Assembly: GCA_937995825.1 (NCBI GenBank) | Contig: CALKJO010000008.1 | Span: forward strand, 1-64,000 | DNA from: an uncultured Anaerolineae bacterium | GTDB taxonomy: Bacteria; Chloroflexota; Anaerolineae; Aggregatilineales; Phototrophicaceae | DNA: 64,000 nt | Reading direction: 5' to 3' | Shown: in pieces, positions 28,058-36,596 of the stretch | Position numbering within the stretch: the first letter of the stretch is position 1 | How the letters are laid out: each line of letters starts with the position of its first letter | Position numbers and translations under genes: made by a program | Notes under the pieces: generated by a model | What the model was told of the DNA's origin: nothing | What the model saw: the letters and a program-made list of their open reading frames with translations, nothing else | The model's database searches: none

Positions 28058-29074
28058 TCACTGGAGTCGGCGGCGCGTCCAGGCATCGAGCATGACCGCC
28101 AAGACGATGACCGCGCCGCGCACGACCAATTGTAGATTGAAATTGACGTTCATCAACGTCAGCGCGTTGTTCAGCACGCCGATCAGCAGCGCGCCCAAGA
28201 CGGTGCGCCAGAGCGATCCGCGCCCACCGGTGAAGCTCGTCCCGCCGATGACGACGGCAGCGATAGCGTCCAGTTCATAGCCGATCATGCCGAGCGGCTG
28301 TCCGTTGCCGAGCCGGGCGGTGTACACCACCGCCGCAACCGCTGCCAGCGCCCCGCCGAGCGTGAACACCAGCAGCTTGACGCGCCCGACGGCGATCCCC
28401 GCCAGCCGCGCCGATGCCGCGCCACCGCCGACCGCGTAGACATTCGCGCCGAAGCGGGTGCGGGTCAATATGAAGGTCAGCGCGATCAGCAGGATCGCCA
28501 CCAGAATGACCGGATTCGGGACTTGAATCCCAAACGGCAGGGTCACCACCCCGCGCGCGAACAGACTGCGAAACTCATTGACGGTCGGGTTGGCGGGCAG
28601 CGTGATCGTGCTGGCATTGGTGAGCGCGAGCGCTGCGCCCTGAACGACGTTGAGCGTGCCGAGCGTGACGATGAACGAGGGAATCCCGCCGCGCACGGTG
28701 ATCAGCCCGTTGATCGCGCCCAGCAGCGCGCCGACAGCGATCCCAGCCGGGATCGCCAGCAGCCATGAGCCAGTGTTGACGATCACCAGCGCGATGATCA
28801 CGCCGCACATGCTGGCAATCGCGCCCAGACTGATGTCGATCTCGCCTGCCAGGATGATCAGCGTCATGGCGAAGCCTGTGATCGCCAGCAGCGTCGTCTG
28901 CCGACCGATATTGGCGAGGTTGTTCGGGGCGAAGAAGATTTGCAGGAAGTCCTCGCGGACAAGCGCGAATGCCATCAGCAGCAGCAGCACGGCGAAAATG
29001 ACGCCGAACTGCCCGATGAAGCGCGGGCTGAGCCAGCGCCCGCGTGCCGGTGTCGAAAGCGCGCCCGCTGTCAT
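28058..29074 (-). CDS. Sugar ABC transporter permease 2 (RbsC family)
   Basis: 338 residues. RbsC-type hallmark LAGEIDISLGAIAS, TRTRFGANVYAVGGGAASAR and the conserved VIGGTSFTGGRGSLW loop. It starts with ATG at 29074, overlapping the stop of the previous permease gene by one base, with GGAGG 8 bases upstream. Two similar permeases (28058 and 29074) suggest a heterodimeric channel. It belongs to the locus B importer together with the ATPase at 30030 and binding protein at 31611. Confidence 0.93.
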   Translation of the reverse strand: MTAGALSTPARGRWLSPRFIGQFGVIFAVLLLLMAFALVREDFLQIFFAPNNLANIGRQTTLLAITGFAMTLIILAGEIDISLGAIASMCGVIIALVIVNTGSWLLAIPAGIAVGALLGAINGLITVRGGIPSFIVTLGTLNVVQGAALALTNASTITLPANPTVNEFRSLFARGVVTLPFGIQVPNPVILVAILLIALTFILTRTRFGANVYAVGGGAASARLAGIAVGRVKLLVFTLGGALAAVAAVVYTARLGNGQPLGMIGYELDAIAAVVIGGTSFTGGRGSLWRTVLGALLIGVLNNALTLMNVNFNLQLVVRGAVIVLAVMLDAWTRRRLQ

Positions 29075-30033
29075 CAACCGCTCCTCCCGCGCGTCCAGCG
29101 GTCGAGCAGCACCGCCAGGACGATGATCGCGCCCTTGATGATGAACTGGAAATACGAGTCGATGTTCATCAGGTTCATGCCGTTGTTGAGGATGCCGATC
29201 AGCAGGACGCCGAAAACTGTGCGAATCAGCGATCCGCGCCCACCGGTGAAGCTCGTCCCGCCCAATACGACGGCGGCGATGGCGTCGAGTTCGAGATTGC
29301 GCGCCACCTCTGGCGACGCTGAGCCGAGGCGGGCGATCTGCAAGATCGCAGCAAAGCCGATGATCGCGCCGGCGAGCGCGAAGACCTCGATCTTGACGCG
29401 GCGCACGCCAATTCCGCTCAGCCGCGCCGCTTTCGCGTTGCCGCCCACCGCGTAAACGCTTATGCCGAAGCGCGTGCGCGTCAGCAGGAAGTGCAGCACA
29501 GCGAACAGGACAACCGCGTAAATGACCGAGACGGCAATGCCGAGCGGGCGCGCATCCTGAAACAGAAACAGGTAATCGTCATTGAGAATCGGAATGGCGA
29601 CCGCGTTGGTGATGGCAAGGGCGATGCCGCGTGCCGCGCTGAACATGCCCAGGGTGGTGATGAACGACGGGACGCGCCCGATCACGGTGATGACGCCGTT
29701 GATCGTCCCGATCAGCACGCCCGATCCGACGCCGATCAGCACCGCCAGCGCGATCGATCCGCTGTCGCGCAGCGCCATAGCGACGAAAATGCTGATCAGG
29801 CTGACGACGGAGCCGACGCTCAAATCGATCTCGCCGGACAGGATGATGAAGGTCATGGCAAACGCCGTGACCGCGAGTAAAACCGTCTGCCGACCGAGAT
29901 TAGTCAGGTTGGAGGGATTGAAAAAGAACGGACTCGCCAGGGAAAAGAAGATAAACAGCGCGATCACCGCGCCCAGAACGCCGATCTCGCTGGGGATCGA
30001 AAGCCGTTGTGCGCTGCTGGTGCGAGTCGTCAT
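29074..30033 (-). CDS. Sugar ABC transporter permease 1 (RbsC family)
   Basis: 319 residues. Motifs GEIDLSVGSVVSLI, TRTRFGISVYAVGGNAKAAR and VLGGTSFTGGRGSLIR mark an RbsC-type permease, paralogous to its neighbour. Many membrane helices; the last hydrophobic block ends in LDRWTRGRSG. The start overlaps the ATPase stop by ATGA, tying translation. Probably pairs with the neighbouring permease. Confidence 0.93.
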   Translation of the reverse strand: MTTRTSSAQRLSIPSEIGVLGAVIALFIFFSLASPFFFNPSNLTNLGRQTVLLAVTAFAMTFIILSGEIDLSVGSVVSLISIFVAMALRDSGSIALAVLIGVGSGVLIGTINGVITVIGRVPSFITTLGMFSAARGIALAITNAVAIPILNDDYLFLFQDARPLGIAVSVIYAVVLFAVLHFLLTRTRFGISVYAVGGNAKAARLSGIGVRRVKIEVFALAGAIIGFAAILQIARLGSASPEVARNLELDAIAAVVLGGTSFTGGRGSLIRTVFGVLLIGILNNGMNLMNIDSYFQFIIKGAIIVLAVLLDRWTRGRSG

Positions 30034-31538
30034 ACCGAATGCTCCATGATCAGTTCATCGGCGAATGCCAGCGCCAGCACATCTTCTTCTGTAGCATCGC
30101 GGGCGGGCATCTCGCCCGTGACGCGCCCCGCCGCCATGACCACGATCCGGTCGCTGACGGATAAAATCTCCGGCAGCTCGGACGAGATCATCAGCACAGC
30201 GACTCCCTGCGCGGCGATCTCGCGGATCAGCGCGTGGACTTCGGCTTTTGCGCCTACGTCGATGCCGCGAGTCGGTTCATTTAGGATCAGCACGCGCGGC
30301 TGACGCGACAGCCATTTCGCCAGGACGACTTTCTGCTGATTGCCGCCGCTGAGCAGCTCGATATTCATCCGCGGAGACGCAGCGCGGATGTTGAGCCGCT
30401 GTGTCCACGCGGCGACGGTCTCGCGAATCGCGCGGATCGACAGCACTCCAGCATTGGCGACCCGCTCTAGCGCCGCCAGGATCAGATTGGTGGACACCGG
30501 CAGCGTCAGCACCAGCCCCGCGCCTTTGCGATCATCCGGCACATAGGCGATCCCCGCGCGGATGGCGTCAGCAGGGGATGCAAAGTGGACGGGCTTTCCG
30601 TCGAGCAGGATCGTCCCCGCATCCGGTTGGGTTGCGCCGAACAGGATTTCGGCAGCCTGAGTGCGCCCTGCGCCGACCAAGCCCGCCAGCCCGACGACTT
30701 CGCCAGCGCGCAGGCACAGCGATACATCGCGGACGCGCCTGCCCAGGCGCAGCCCGCGCGCTTCCAAAATGACCTGCCCAATCGCGCCATCCGTGCGCTT
30801 GACGGCAGTATCGATCTCACGCCCGACCATCAGCGCGATCAGTTCAGGGCGCGTGAACGCGGATGCCGGACGTGTCTCGATATGGCGTCCATCGCGCAGG
30901 ACGGTGATCCAGTCGGCGACGCGAAAGACTTCATCCATCCGATGCGAGATGTAGATGATCCCCAAGCCCCGCGCTTTCAGCCGCTCGATCAGCGCGAACA
31001 GCGTCTCCTCCTCGGACTTAGTGAGCGATGAAGTCGGCTCATCCATGACGATTACGCGGGAAGCGCGGCGCGCGGCGCGGGCGATCTCGACCATCTGCCG
31101 CTCGCCCATGTTGAGCGCATCCAGCGGCGCATGGGGATCGATATCTAGACCGAGCGCATGCAGCGTGTCAGCAGCTTGGGCATACAGCGCGCGCCAGTCG
31201 ATCAGCGCGCCGCGTGTCGGCTCCTGACCGAGCAGCACATTGCGCCCAACATCGAGATTGTCCAGCAGCGTCAGCTCCTGATAGATCATGGCAATGCCGA
31301 GCTGATTGGCGTGCAGCGGATCGGTGATCGCTGTTGGCTGTCCATCGATATAGATCGTGCCAGAATCGGGCTGATACGCGCCGGACAGAATTTTCATCAG
31401 CGTCGATTTGCCCGCCCCGTTTTCGCCCATCAGCACGTGGACTTCACCAGGCAGCACTTCAAAGCTGACCTCATCCAGCGCTTTGACGCCGGGGAAACTT
31501 TTCGAGATGCGTTCGAGGGCGACCAGCGGAGTCGTCAT
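30030..31538 (-). CDS. Sugar ABC transporter ATPase, two fused domains (RbsA/XylG type)
   Basis: 502 residues with two nucleotide-binding domains. Domain 1 has Walker A GENGAGKSTL and a Walker B VIVMDEPTSSL; domain 2 keeps SGGNQQKVVLAKWL and LILNEPTRGIDVG but its Walker A region reads GLVGAGRTQ, degenerate, as is usual in RbsA. It powers the two RbsC-type permeases. ATG at 31538 gives the family start MTTPLVALERISKSFPG; the longer frame is not supported. A stem-loop at 31567 separates it from the binding protein gene. Confidence 0.95.
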   Translation of the reverse strand: MTTPLVALERISKSFPGVKALDEVSFEVLPGEVHVLMGENGAGKSTLMKILSGAYQPDSGTIYIDGQPTAITDPLHANQLGIAMIYQELTLLDNLDVGRNVLLGQEPTRGALIDWRALYAQAADTLHALGLDIDPHAPLDALNMGERQMVEIARAARRASRVIVMDEPTSSLTKSEEETLFALIERLKARGLGIIYISHRMDEVFRVADWITVLRDGRHIETRPASAFTRPELIALMVGREIDTAVKRTDGAIGQVILEARGLRLGRRVRDVSLCLRAGEVVGLAGLVGAGRTQAAEILFGATQPDAGTILLDGKPVHFASPADAIRAGIAYVPDDRKGAGLVLTLPVSTNLILAALERVANAGVLSIRAIRETVAAWTQRLNIRAASPRMNIELLSGGNQQKVVLAKWLSRQPRVLILNEPTRGIDVGAKAEVHALIREIAAQGVAVLMISSELPEILSVSDRIVVMAAGRVTGEMPARDATEEDVLALAFADELIMEHSV

Positions 31539-31566
31539 GAATGTTTTTCTTTCAAAAGATGAATGA

Positions 31567-31597
31567 TGCAGGGGTTTCCAATCTAAAAACCCCTGCA
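31567..31597 (-). terminator. Stem-loop between binding-protein and ATPase genes (locus B)
   Basis: TGCAGGGGTTT and AAACCCCTGCA pair perfectly (11 bp) around 9 bases. It lies 13 bases beyond the binding-protein stop and upstream of the ATPase start. On the transcribed strand TCATTCATCTTTTG follows, a poor U-run, so partial termination or mRNA protection is likely. It parallels 9447-9471 and 13279-13317. Confidence 0.72.
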
Positions 31598-31610
31598 TAA
31601 CACTATCCGC

Positions 31611-32672
31611 TTACGCTGACCAAGGGGCGGCGATGCCCGGATAGAGCGCGTCCCACTGCTCGCGGTAGTTGTCCTGCGTGACCAGCAGAGTCGGCACGAG
31701 GATATCCGGCGCGACTTCCTGACCGAGCGCGGCTTTGCACAGGGCATCGATGCCAGCTTTGCCCTGGACGAGCGGCTGCTGACCTGCCAACGAGAGCAGG
31801 ATCGGCGCGGCATTCCCATTCGCCTGATCCTCGAAGCGCTGGAAGCCCGCGACCTCGGCGTCATACCCACTGACCTTGATGTCCATGCCCGATGCATCGA
31901 CCGCCGCCAGCGCGCCGTTGATGGCGAGGCTCCAGTTGGCGAAGATGGCGGTGATGTCGGGGTTCGCCTGGATCATGTTCTCAGCGGCGGCAAGCGCAGC
32001 GTCCTGCGCGAACACCGGCTGCAAGCCGACCAACTGCATCCGGCTCTCGCGGATCGCGGCGAGCGTCCCCAGTTCGCGGTCGCGAATCGTCGGCAGCGCC
32101 AACGGGATCGAGACGACGCCGATCTTGCCTGCGCCGCCCACCGCGTCGATCAGATAGCGGGTGGACTCATAGCAGCCGTCATAGCTGGTCGAGTTCATGA
32201 CCGACAGCACTTCGCCGCGCGTCGGCGCGCCGCCGATGATGATGACCGGAATGCCGGCTTCATTCGCCTGAATGATGGCGGAGGAGATCGAGTCGCTGTC
32301 CACCGCGACCAGGAAAATCCCGTCCACTTCCTGCTGGATCAGCGCTTCCATGTCGGCAAGCTGCTTGGCGGCGTCGAAATTGGCTTCACTGACGATCAGC
32401 TCGATGCCATATTCAGCGGCGGTATCCTCGCCGCCCTTGATCAGCAGGTTGATGAAATCATCGGTGCGGTGGTTGGTCTCAAAGCCGAGCTTCAGCCCCA
32501 TGCCGCGAATCATCTCGATCTCTTCGGCGGTCAGCGCGACATCGGCGGCGGTCGCTGCCATCGACTCCTGGGCGCGAACGTGCGGCAGCCGCGCCAGCGG
32601 TGACAGCATCATGCCGCCCGCCGCCGCGGCCATGTAACGGATTACTTGACGACGAGAAATTTTGCGGTTCAT
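31611..32672 (-). CDS. Sugar ABC transporter substrate-binding protein with Tat signal
   Basis: 353 residues. The N-terminus contains a twin-arginine motif (SRRQVIRYMAAAAGG) followed by a hydrophobic stretch and LPHVRAQE, so export as a folded protein is likely, unlike the Sec-exported protein of locus A. The body is an RbsB-type Peripla_BP_4 fold: LKLGFETNHRTDDFINLLIK, DGIFLVAVDSDSISSAIIQA, NPDITAIFANWSLAINGAL. It lies between GH31 and the ATPase gene. A 6-bp stem (CGGGGC/GCCCCG at 32720-32737) precedes it in the message. Confidence 0.93.
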   Translation of the reverse strand: MNRKISRRQVIRYMAAAAGGMMLSPLARLPHVRAQESMAATAADVALTAEEIEMIRGMGLKLGFETNHRTDDFINLLIKGGEDTAAEYGIELIVSEANFDAAKQLADMEALIQQEVDGIFLVAVDSDSISSAIIQANEAGIPVIIIGGAPTRGEVLSVMNSTSYDGCYESTRYLIDAVGGAGKIGVVSIPLALPTIRDRELGTLAAIRESRMQLVGLQPVFAQDAALAAAENMIQANPDITAIFANWSLAINGALAAVDASGMDIKVSGYDAEVAGFQRFEDQANGNAAPILLSLAGQQPLVQGKAGIDALCKAALGQEVAPDILVPTLLVTQDNYREQWDALYPGIAAPWSA

Positions 32673-32745
32673 CAGAAGATCACTCCCTCAAAACTCAATC
32701 ACACTGTTCTTTGGCTTACCGGGGCAAGAGCGCCCCGCTGACACC

Positions 32746-35190
32746 CTATCCGACCTCAATCCGCGCCTCACCCTCGACCGTCACGTGGACGCTGCCGTCC
32801 TCATATGACCAGACGAGAGCGCGCTCATCCACCCGAACGAAGTTGGGCTGAGTCGCGAGAAAAATCTGAAGGCGATGCGTCCGTGTGTTCGCGCCGATCT
32901 CGACCACGATCCCGTCCGACGACTCAACACAGCGATAGGCGATCTGCTCATCGTCATCGAACAGCGTGAAGGCGTTCTCGCCGTGCGGATAGACGCGCAG
33001 CGTGACCGGATTCCAGGGCTTTTCGCCCGTGTGCGCCATGTCGTCACACATGGGGATGATGCCGCCGCCGCGTGCATAGAGCGGCAGACGATCCAGCGGC
33101 GCATCGACGCTGATCCAGCGTCCGTAATCCGCGTCATGCACCACCGCGCCCGTCCACCAGTCGAACCAGCGTCCGGCGGGCAGATAGACACGGCGGGAAT
33201 TGGACTCATCTAAAATCGGCGCGACCAGCAGATGCTCGCCGAACAGCCATTGATCATCGATCCCCGCCGTATTCGGGTCGTCCTGCCAGTCGAGCATCAG
33301 CGGGCGCATCAGCGGCAGCGCCGTGCGGACGGACTCATGCGCGCTGCTCCAGACATACGGCATCAGGCGATAGCGCAGCTTGGCATACTCGCGGAAGATG
33401 CGCAGCGCCTGCTCGCCAAACCGCCACGGTTCGCGGGCGATGGGTCCGTGCGCGCGCGGATGGCTGACGAACAAGCCCGCCTGCGCCCAACGGATGTAAA
33501 GTTCGGGTGTAGGCGTGCCGCCGAAGCCGCCGATGTCCACGCTCCAGAAAGGAAAGCCGCACAGCCCCAGCCCTAAGCCGCCGTGCCAGAGATTGCCCAA
33601 GTCTTCCCAGAGCGCCGCCGGATCGCCGCCCCAATGGACGGGGTAGCGCTGCGATCCGGCATACGCCGAGCGTCCCCAGACGATGCCCTCGCCCGTTGTC
33701 GCTTTGGTGTGTTCCCAGATGGCGCGGTTATACAGAAGCGGATAGAGATTGTGCATCTGCAAGCCATCCACCGTCGCGTAGTGCGCCTGCGGGGGCGCGC
33801 CCTCACCGAAGTCGGTCTTGATGGCGGCGACTCCCATTTCAAAGAGCGGGTCGAATTTCGACTGCATCCAGCGCACGGCGTCGGGGTTGCTATAGTCCAC
33901 GACGGCGGCTTTGCCGAAGAAGCCATCGATCAGCCAAGGCGTGCCGTCATCGCATTTGGCGAAAAAGCCCTTTTCGACCCCTTCGGCGTAAAAGACGCTG
34001 TCGGTGGCGATATAGGGAATCTGCCACAATGTGGTGCGGAAGCCCTTTTCGCGCAGGCGCGCGATCATGCCGCGCGGATCGGGGAAGCGCTCCGGCGAAA
34101 ACGTCAGATCGTTGACCCAGGGCGTGGCGAACCAGTCGGTATCGATATGAATCACATCGCAGGGGACATCGTTCTCGCGCATCCCCTGCGCGACGGCTTC
34201 CACTTCGGACTGTTCGCGATAGCTCATCCGGCTCATCCACAAGCCGAAGCTCCACAGCGGCGGCAGCGGCGCCCGTCCGGTCAGGTCGGTGTAGTTGGCG
34301 ATGATGTTCTTGTACGTCCCGCCGCCGATGATGTAAAAGTCCAGCAGTTCATGCTGCAAATGGGCGCTATAGTGCGTGTGCGACAGATCGCCCATGTGAT
34401 ATTTGATCGGGTAGGCGCTGTTGATGTACAGCCCGTAGCCCCGGCTGGACAGGAAAAACGAGACGTTTTTATAGCTGGCTGCCCAGGTGTTGCCAGTGGC
34501 ATTGGCGTGCCAGAGATTGATTGCCTGCCCGCGCTTGTCCAGCGTACTGAATTTCTCGCCGAAGCCATAGAAATGCTCATCATGGTGGATCGACGCAGTG
34601 AAGAAACTCTGAGTCAGCCCGTTTTCACCCCGAATGAAGCCCATCGGGAACAGATCGCGGAAGAACCAGGGCCAGGCATCGGTGATGCTCGCGCCGTCGA
34701 GATGGCTTTCGCCCGTCGGCGGATGCTGAAAGACAGCCGCCGGCAACGTGTGAAAGAGCGGCTTGCCCGCCGCGTCGGTCACGAACAGCCTGAACGGCTT
34801 GCGCGTAATGCGCACGGTCAGCACGCTTGATTGCAGCATGATCGCGTCGTCCGTGACGGCGATCTCCGGTGTATATGGCGCGGGCGCGAAGTCATCGGCG
34901 ATCATCGGCGTGCGGTTCTCAGGCAGCGCCGCGCCCGGGATCATGCGCAAGCGAAATAAAGCCGGCGTGATGAATTCGCCGCGCATGATGACCGGTTCGC
35001 CAGGATCGCCCGGCACGCCGATCTCGACCAGCGTGCCGTAGCGGTCGCGCCAGCGGCGGTCGAAGCGGGTCGTCGCGCCATGCAGAGTGACGCCTGTCGA
35101 GTCGGGTGCGACTCCGGTGATAGCGGTCACCAACTGCATCGGGCGGCTGTAATCTTTGGCAAAGGCATCCAGATCAAACGGCAGACTCAT
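32746..35190 (-). CDS. GH31 family alpha-glycosidase (alpha-xylosidase-like), locus B
   Basis: 814 residues. FGLWMSRMSYR opens the barrel, nucleophile Asp460 lies in KTDFGEG and acid/base Asp523 in WGGD; VDIGGFGG follows. Like the locus A enzyme its motifs match the YicI/alpha-xylosidase branch. The N-terminal beta domain is longer than in locus A. No signal peptide, so a cytosolic substrate. ATG at 35190 has GAGGA 4 bases upstream and lies inside the end of the lacI gene (17-base overlap). It is the first enzyme of the operon after the regulator. Confidence 0.93.
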   Translation of the reverse strand: MSLPFDLDAFAKDYSRPMQLVTAITGVAPDSTGVTLHGATTRFDRRWRDRYGTLVEIGVPGDPGEPVIMRGEFITPALFRLRMIPGAALPENRTPMIADDFAPAPYTPEIAVTDDAIMLQSSVLTVRITRKPFRLFVTDAAGKPLFHTLPAAVFQHPPTGESHLDGASITDAWPWFFRDLFPMGFIRGENGLTQSFFTASIHHDEHFYGFGEKFSTLDKRGQAINLWHANATGNTWAASYKNVSFFLSSRGYGLYINSAYPIKYHMGDLSHTHYSAHLQHELLDFYIIGGGTYKNIIANYTDLTGRAPLPPLWSFGLWMSRMSYREQSEVEAVAQGMRENDVPCDVIHIDTDWFATPWVNDLTFSPERFPDPRGMIARLREKGFRTTLWQIPYIATDSVFYAEGVEKGFFAKCDDGTPWLIDGFFGKAAVVDYSNPDAVRWMQSKFDPLFEMGVAAIKTDFGEGAPPQAHYATVDGLQMHNLYPLLYNRAIWEHTKATTGEGIVWGRSAYAGSQRYPVHWGGDPAALWEDLGNLWHGGLGLGLCGFPFWSVDIGGFGGTPTPELYIRWAQAGLFVSHPRAHGPIAREPWRFGEQALRIFREYAKLRYRLMPYVWSSAHESVRTALPLMRPLMLDWQDDPNTAGIDDQWLFGEHLLVAPILDESNSRRVYLPAGRWFDWWTGAVVHDADYGRWISVDAPLDRLPLYARGGGIIPMCDDMAHTGEKPWNPVTLRVYPHGENAFTLFDDDEQIAYRCVESSDGIVVEIGANTRTHRLQIFLATQPNFVRVDERALVWSYEDGSVHVTVEGEARIEVG

Positions 35191-36229
35191 GCTGTCCTCG
35201 GAGCGGCGCGCTGCTTTCACGAATGACCAGCTTGGGCGCGAGCAAGACCTGCTCGGTTTTCCGTTCGGGATGCTCCAGCGCGTTGATCAGCATCCGCGCG
35301 GCTTCATAGCCCATCTTGTCAGTGGGAAAATTGATTGCGGTGAGCGACGGCGTGATCAGCGTTGCGATCCGGTTGCTCGCCAGGGAAACGATTGAAACAT
35401 CCTCCGGCACGCGCCGACCGCGCTCAGTCACAGCGCGGATCGCTCCGACCGCTGCCGCGCCGCTGACGGTGATCAGCGCATTCAAAGTGGGCTGTTCGTC
35501 AAGCAGGCTGTTGGCAGCGGTATAGACCGCGTCCGCTGACATGCCTGCCTCGCGATACAGAGGGGTAAGCCCGTTCTGCTCACACGCCTTGAGGTAGCCA
35601 TCCAGCAGCCGAACAGCGGGTCCGAGCTTGGCAGTGCGCATTTCCGGCGGGCGCGCGACGAAACCGATATATCGGCGACCCATCTCGACCAGATGGGCGA
35701 CGGCAAGCGCGATCCCGCCCTCAAAGTCGAGGTCGATGAAGCGGAAATCCTGATTGTCAGCGCAGCGCCCGATCATGACGAAAGCGTGTCGATGCTGGCG
35801 CAGCAGCGCCGGACGCCAGTCGTCCATGCGAATCTGCATCAGGATCGCGCCTTCGATCTGCCCGCTGCGATACAGATTGAGCAGCCCGGCATCATCCATC
35901 GGTTCGGTGTAGAGATTGAGAAAATAGCCGCGTTTGCCGGCGGCTTCCGCCGCGCCGACGAAGAAATCCAGCTCAAGCTGGGTAAATTGGGCATGTTCCA
36001 TCGGAAAGAGCAGGCTGATCATCCGGCTCTTGCCCGCTGCCAGCCCTTTCGCCTGCAAATTCGGCACGTAGCCAAGCCGGTCGATGACTGCCTGCACGCG
36101 CTGGCGTGTCATGCGGCTGACGTCAGGCTTGTCGTTGAGGATGCGCGAGACCGTCGAGACCGAAACACCCGCTTCCCGCGCCACATCATCGATTGTGATG
36201 GGTTTGCGTTCAAAAGAAGACTCGTTCAC
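35174..36229 (-). CDS. LacI family transcriptional regulator (locus B)
   Basis: 351 residues. HTH: ITIDDVAREAGVSVSTVSRI, hinge region LQAKGLAAGKS, then effector domain (FVMIGRCADN, FIDLDFEGGIALAVAHLV). GTG at 36227-36229 begins VNESSFERKP; the frame upstream to 36349 overlaps the operator and lacks a conserved start. AGGCGG lies upstream of the GTG. It heads the locus B operon and probably represses itself and the whole operon through the dyads at 36253-36280. Paralogous to the locus A regulator along its length. Confidence 0.92.
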   Translation of the reverse strand: MNESSFERKPITIDDVAREAGVSVSTVSRILNDKPDVSRMTRQRVQAVIDRLGYVPNLQAKGLAAGKSRMISLLFPMEHAQFTQLELDFFVGAAEAAGKRGYFLNLYTEPMDDAGLLNLYRSGQIEGAILMQIRMDDWRPALLRQHRHAFVMIGRCADNQDFRFIDLDFEGGIALAVAHLVEMGRRYIGFVARPPEMRTAKLGPAVRLLDGYLKACEQNGLTPLYREAGMSADAVYTAANSLLDEQPTLNALITVSGAAAVGAIRAVTERGRRVPEDVSIVSLASNRIATLITPSLTAINFPTDKMGYEAARMLINALEHPERKTEQVLLAPKLVIRESSAPLRGQHESAV

Positions 36230-36252
36230 AAAAAAGCCGCCTAATGTTTTTT

Positions 36253-36280
36253 CGGAAGCGCTGCCGGTAGCGGTTGCAAT
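36253..36280. promoter_or_regulatory. Tandem LacI-type operators before locus B
   Basis: CGGAAGCGCTGCCG (36253-36266) is a near-perfect dyad, joined to a second LacI-like site CCGGTAGCGGTTGCAAT (36264-36280). The spacing and sequence parallel 10631-10659: both begin CGGAA(A/G)CGCT(A/G)CCG and share CCG as the junction. It lies 24 bp upstream of the regulator's GTG, in the right place for autorepression. Confidence 0.68.
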
Positions 36281-36353
36281 CGTAGCGCGCCCGTATCGAC
36301 GGCGCAAATGAGAAGATGATGAAAAAGGGCGACAGAGTCTGCCGCCCATCTCT

Positions 36354-36563
36354 TCAACTCAGCGGCGGATACTCGATCTCAACCAGCTTTGCCTGAATCG
36401 TCTCCCAGCTTGCGGGTGCATCCCACTGCACGGTGATCGTCTTGGTATCCTTGTCCCCGGTCACAGTGACGACGCCGGGTTGCGCGCTCAGCTCATTGAC
36501 GATGGTGCGCACGCAGCCATCGCAGCCGATGTTGGGGACGGTGAAGGTTTTGGACTGCATCAT
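36354..36563 (-). CDS. Heavy-metal-associated (HMA) domain protein, CopZ-like
   Basis: 69 residues. A single ferredoxin-like HMA domain: KTFTVPNIGCDGCVRTIVNE with metal-binding Cys14 and Cys17 (CxxC), then VTVTGDKDTKTITVQWD. CopZ-type proteins carry Cu(I) or another soft metal to ATPases. The usual GMTCxxC is here IGCDGC. I chose the ATG at 36563 because GAGGAG is 6 bases upstream. Follows queG in the same direction by 33 bp. Confidence 0.85.
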   Translation of the reverse strand: MMQSKTFTVPNIGCDGCVRTIVNELSAQPGVVTVTGDKDTKTITVQWDAPASWETIQAKLVEIEYPPLS

Positions 36564-36596
36564 GATCATCTCCTCGTTGACAAACACTATTCTTCC

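Noticed and set aside
33583-34830. 415-codon plus-strand reading frame
   Set aside because: Antisense to the locus B GH31 gene with conserved motifs; the frame is a composition artefact.
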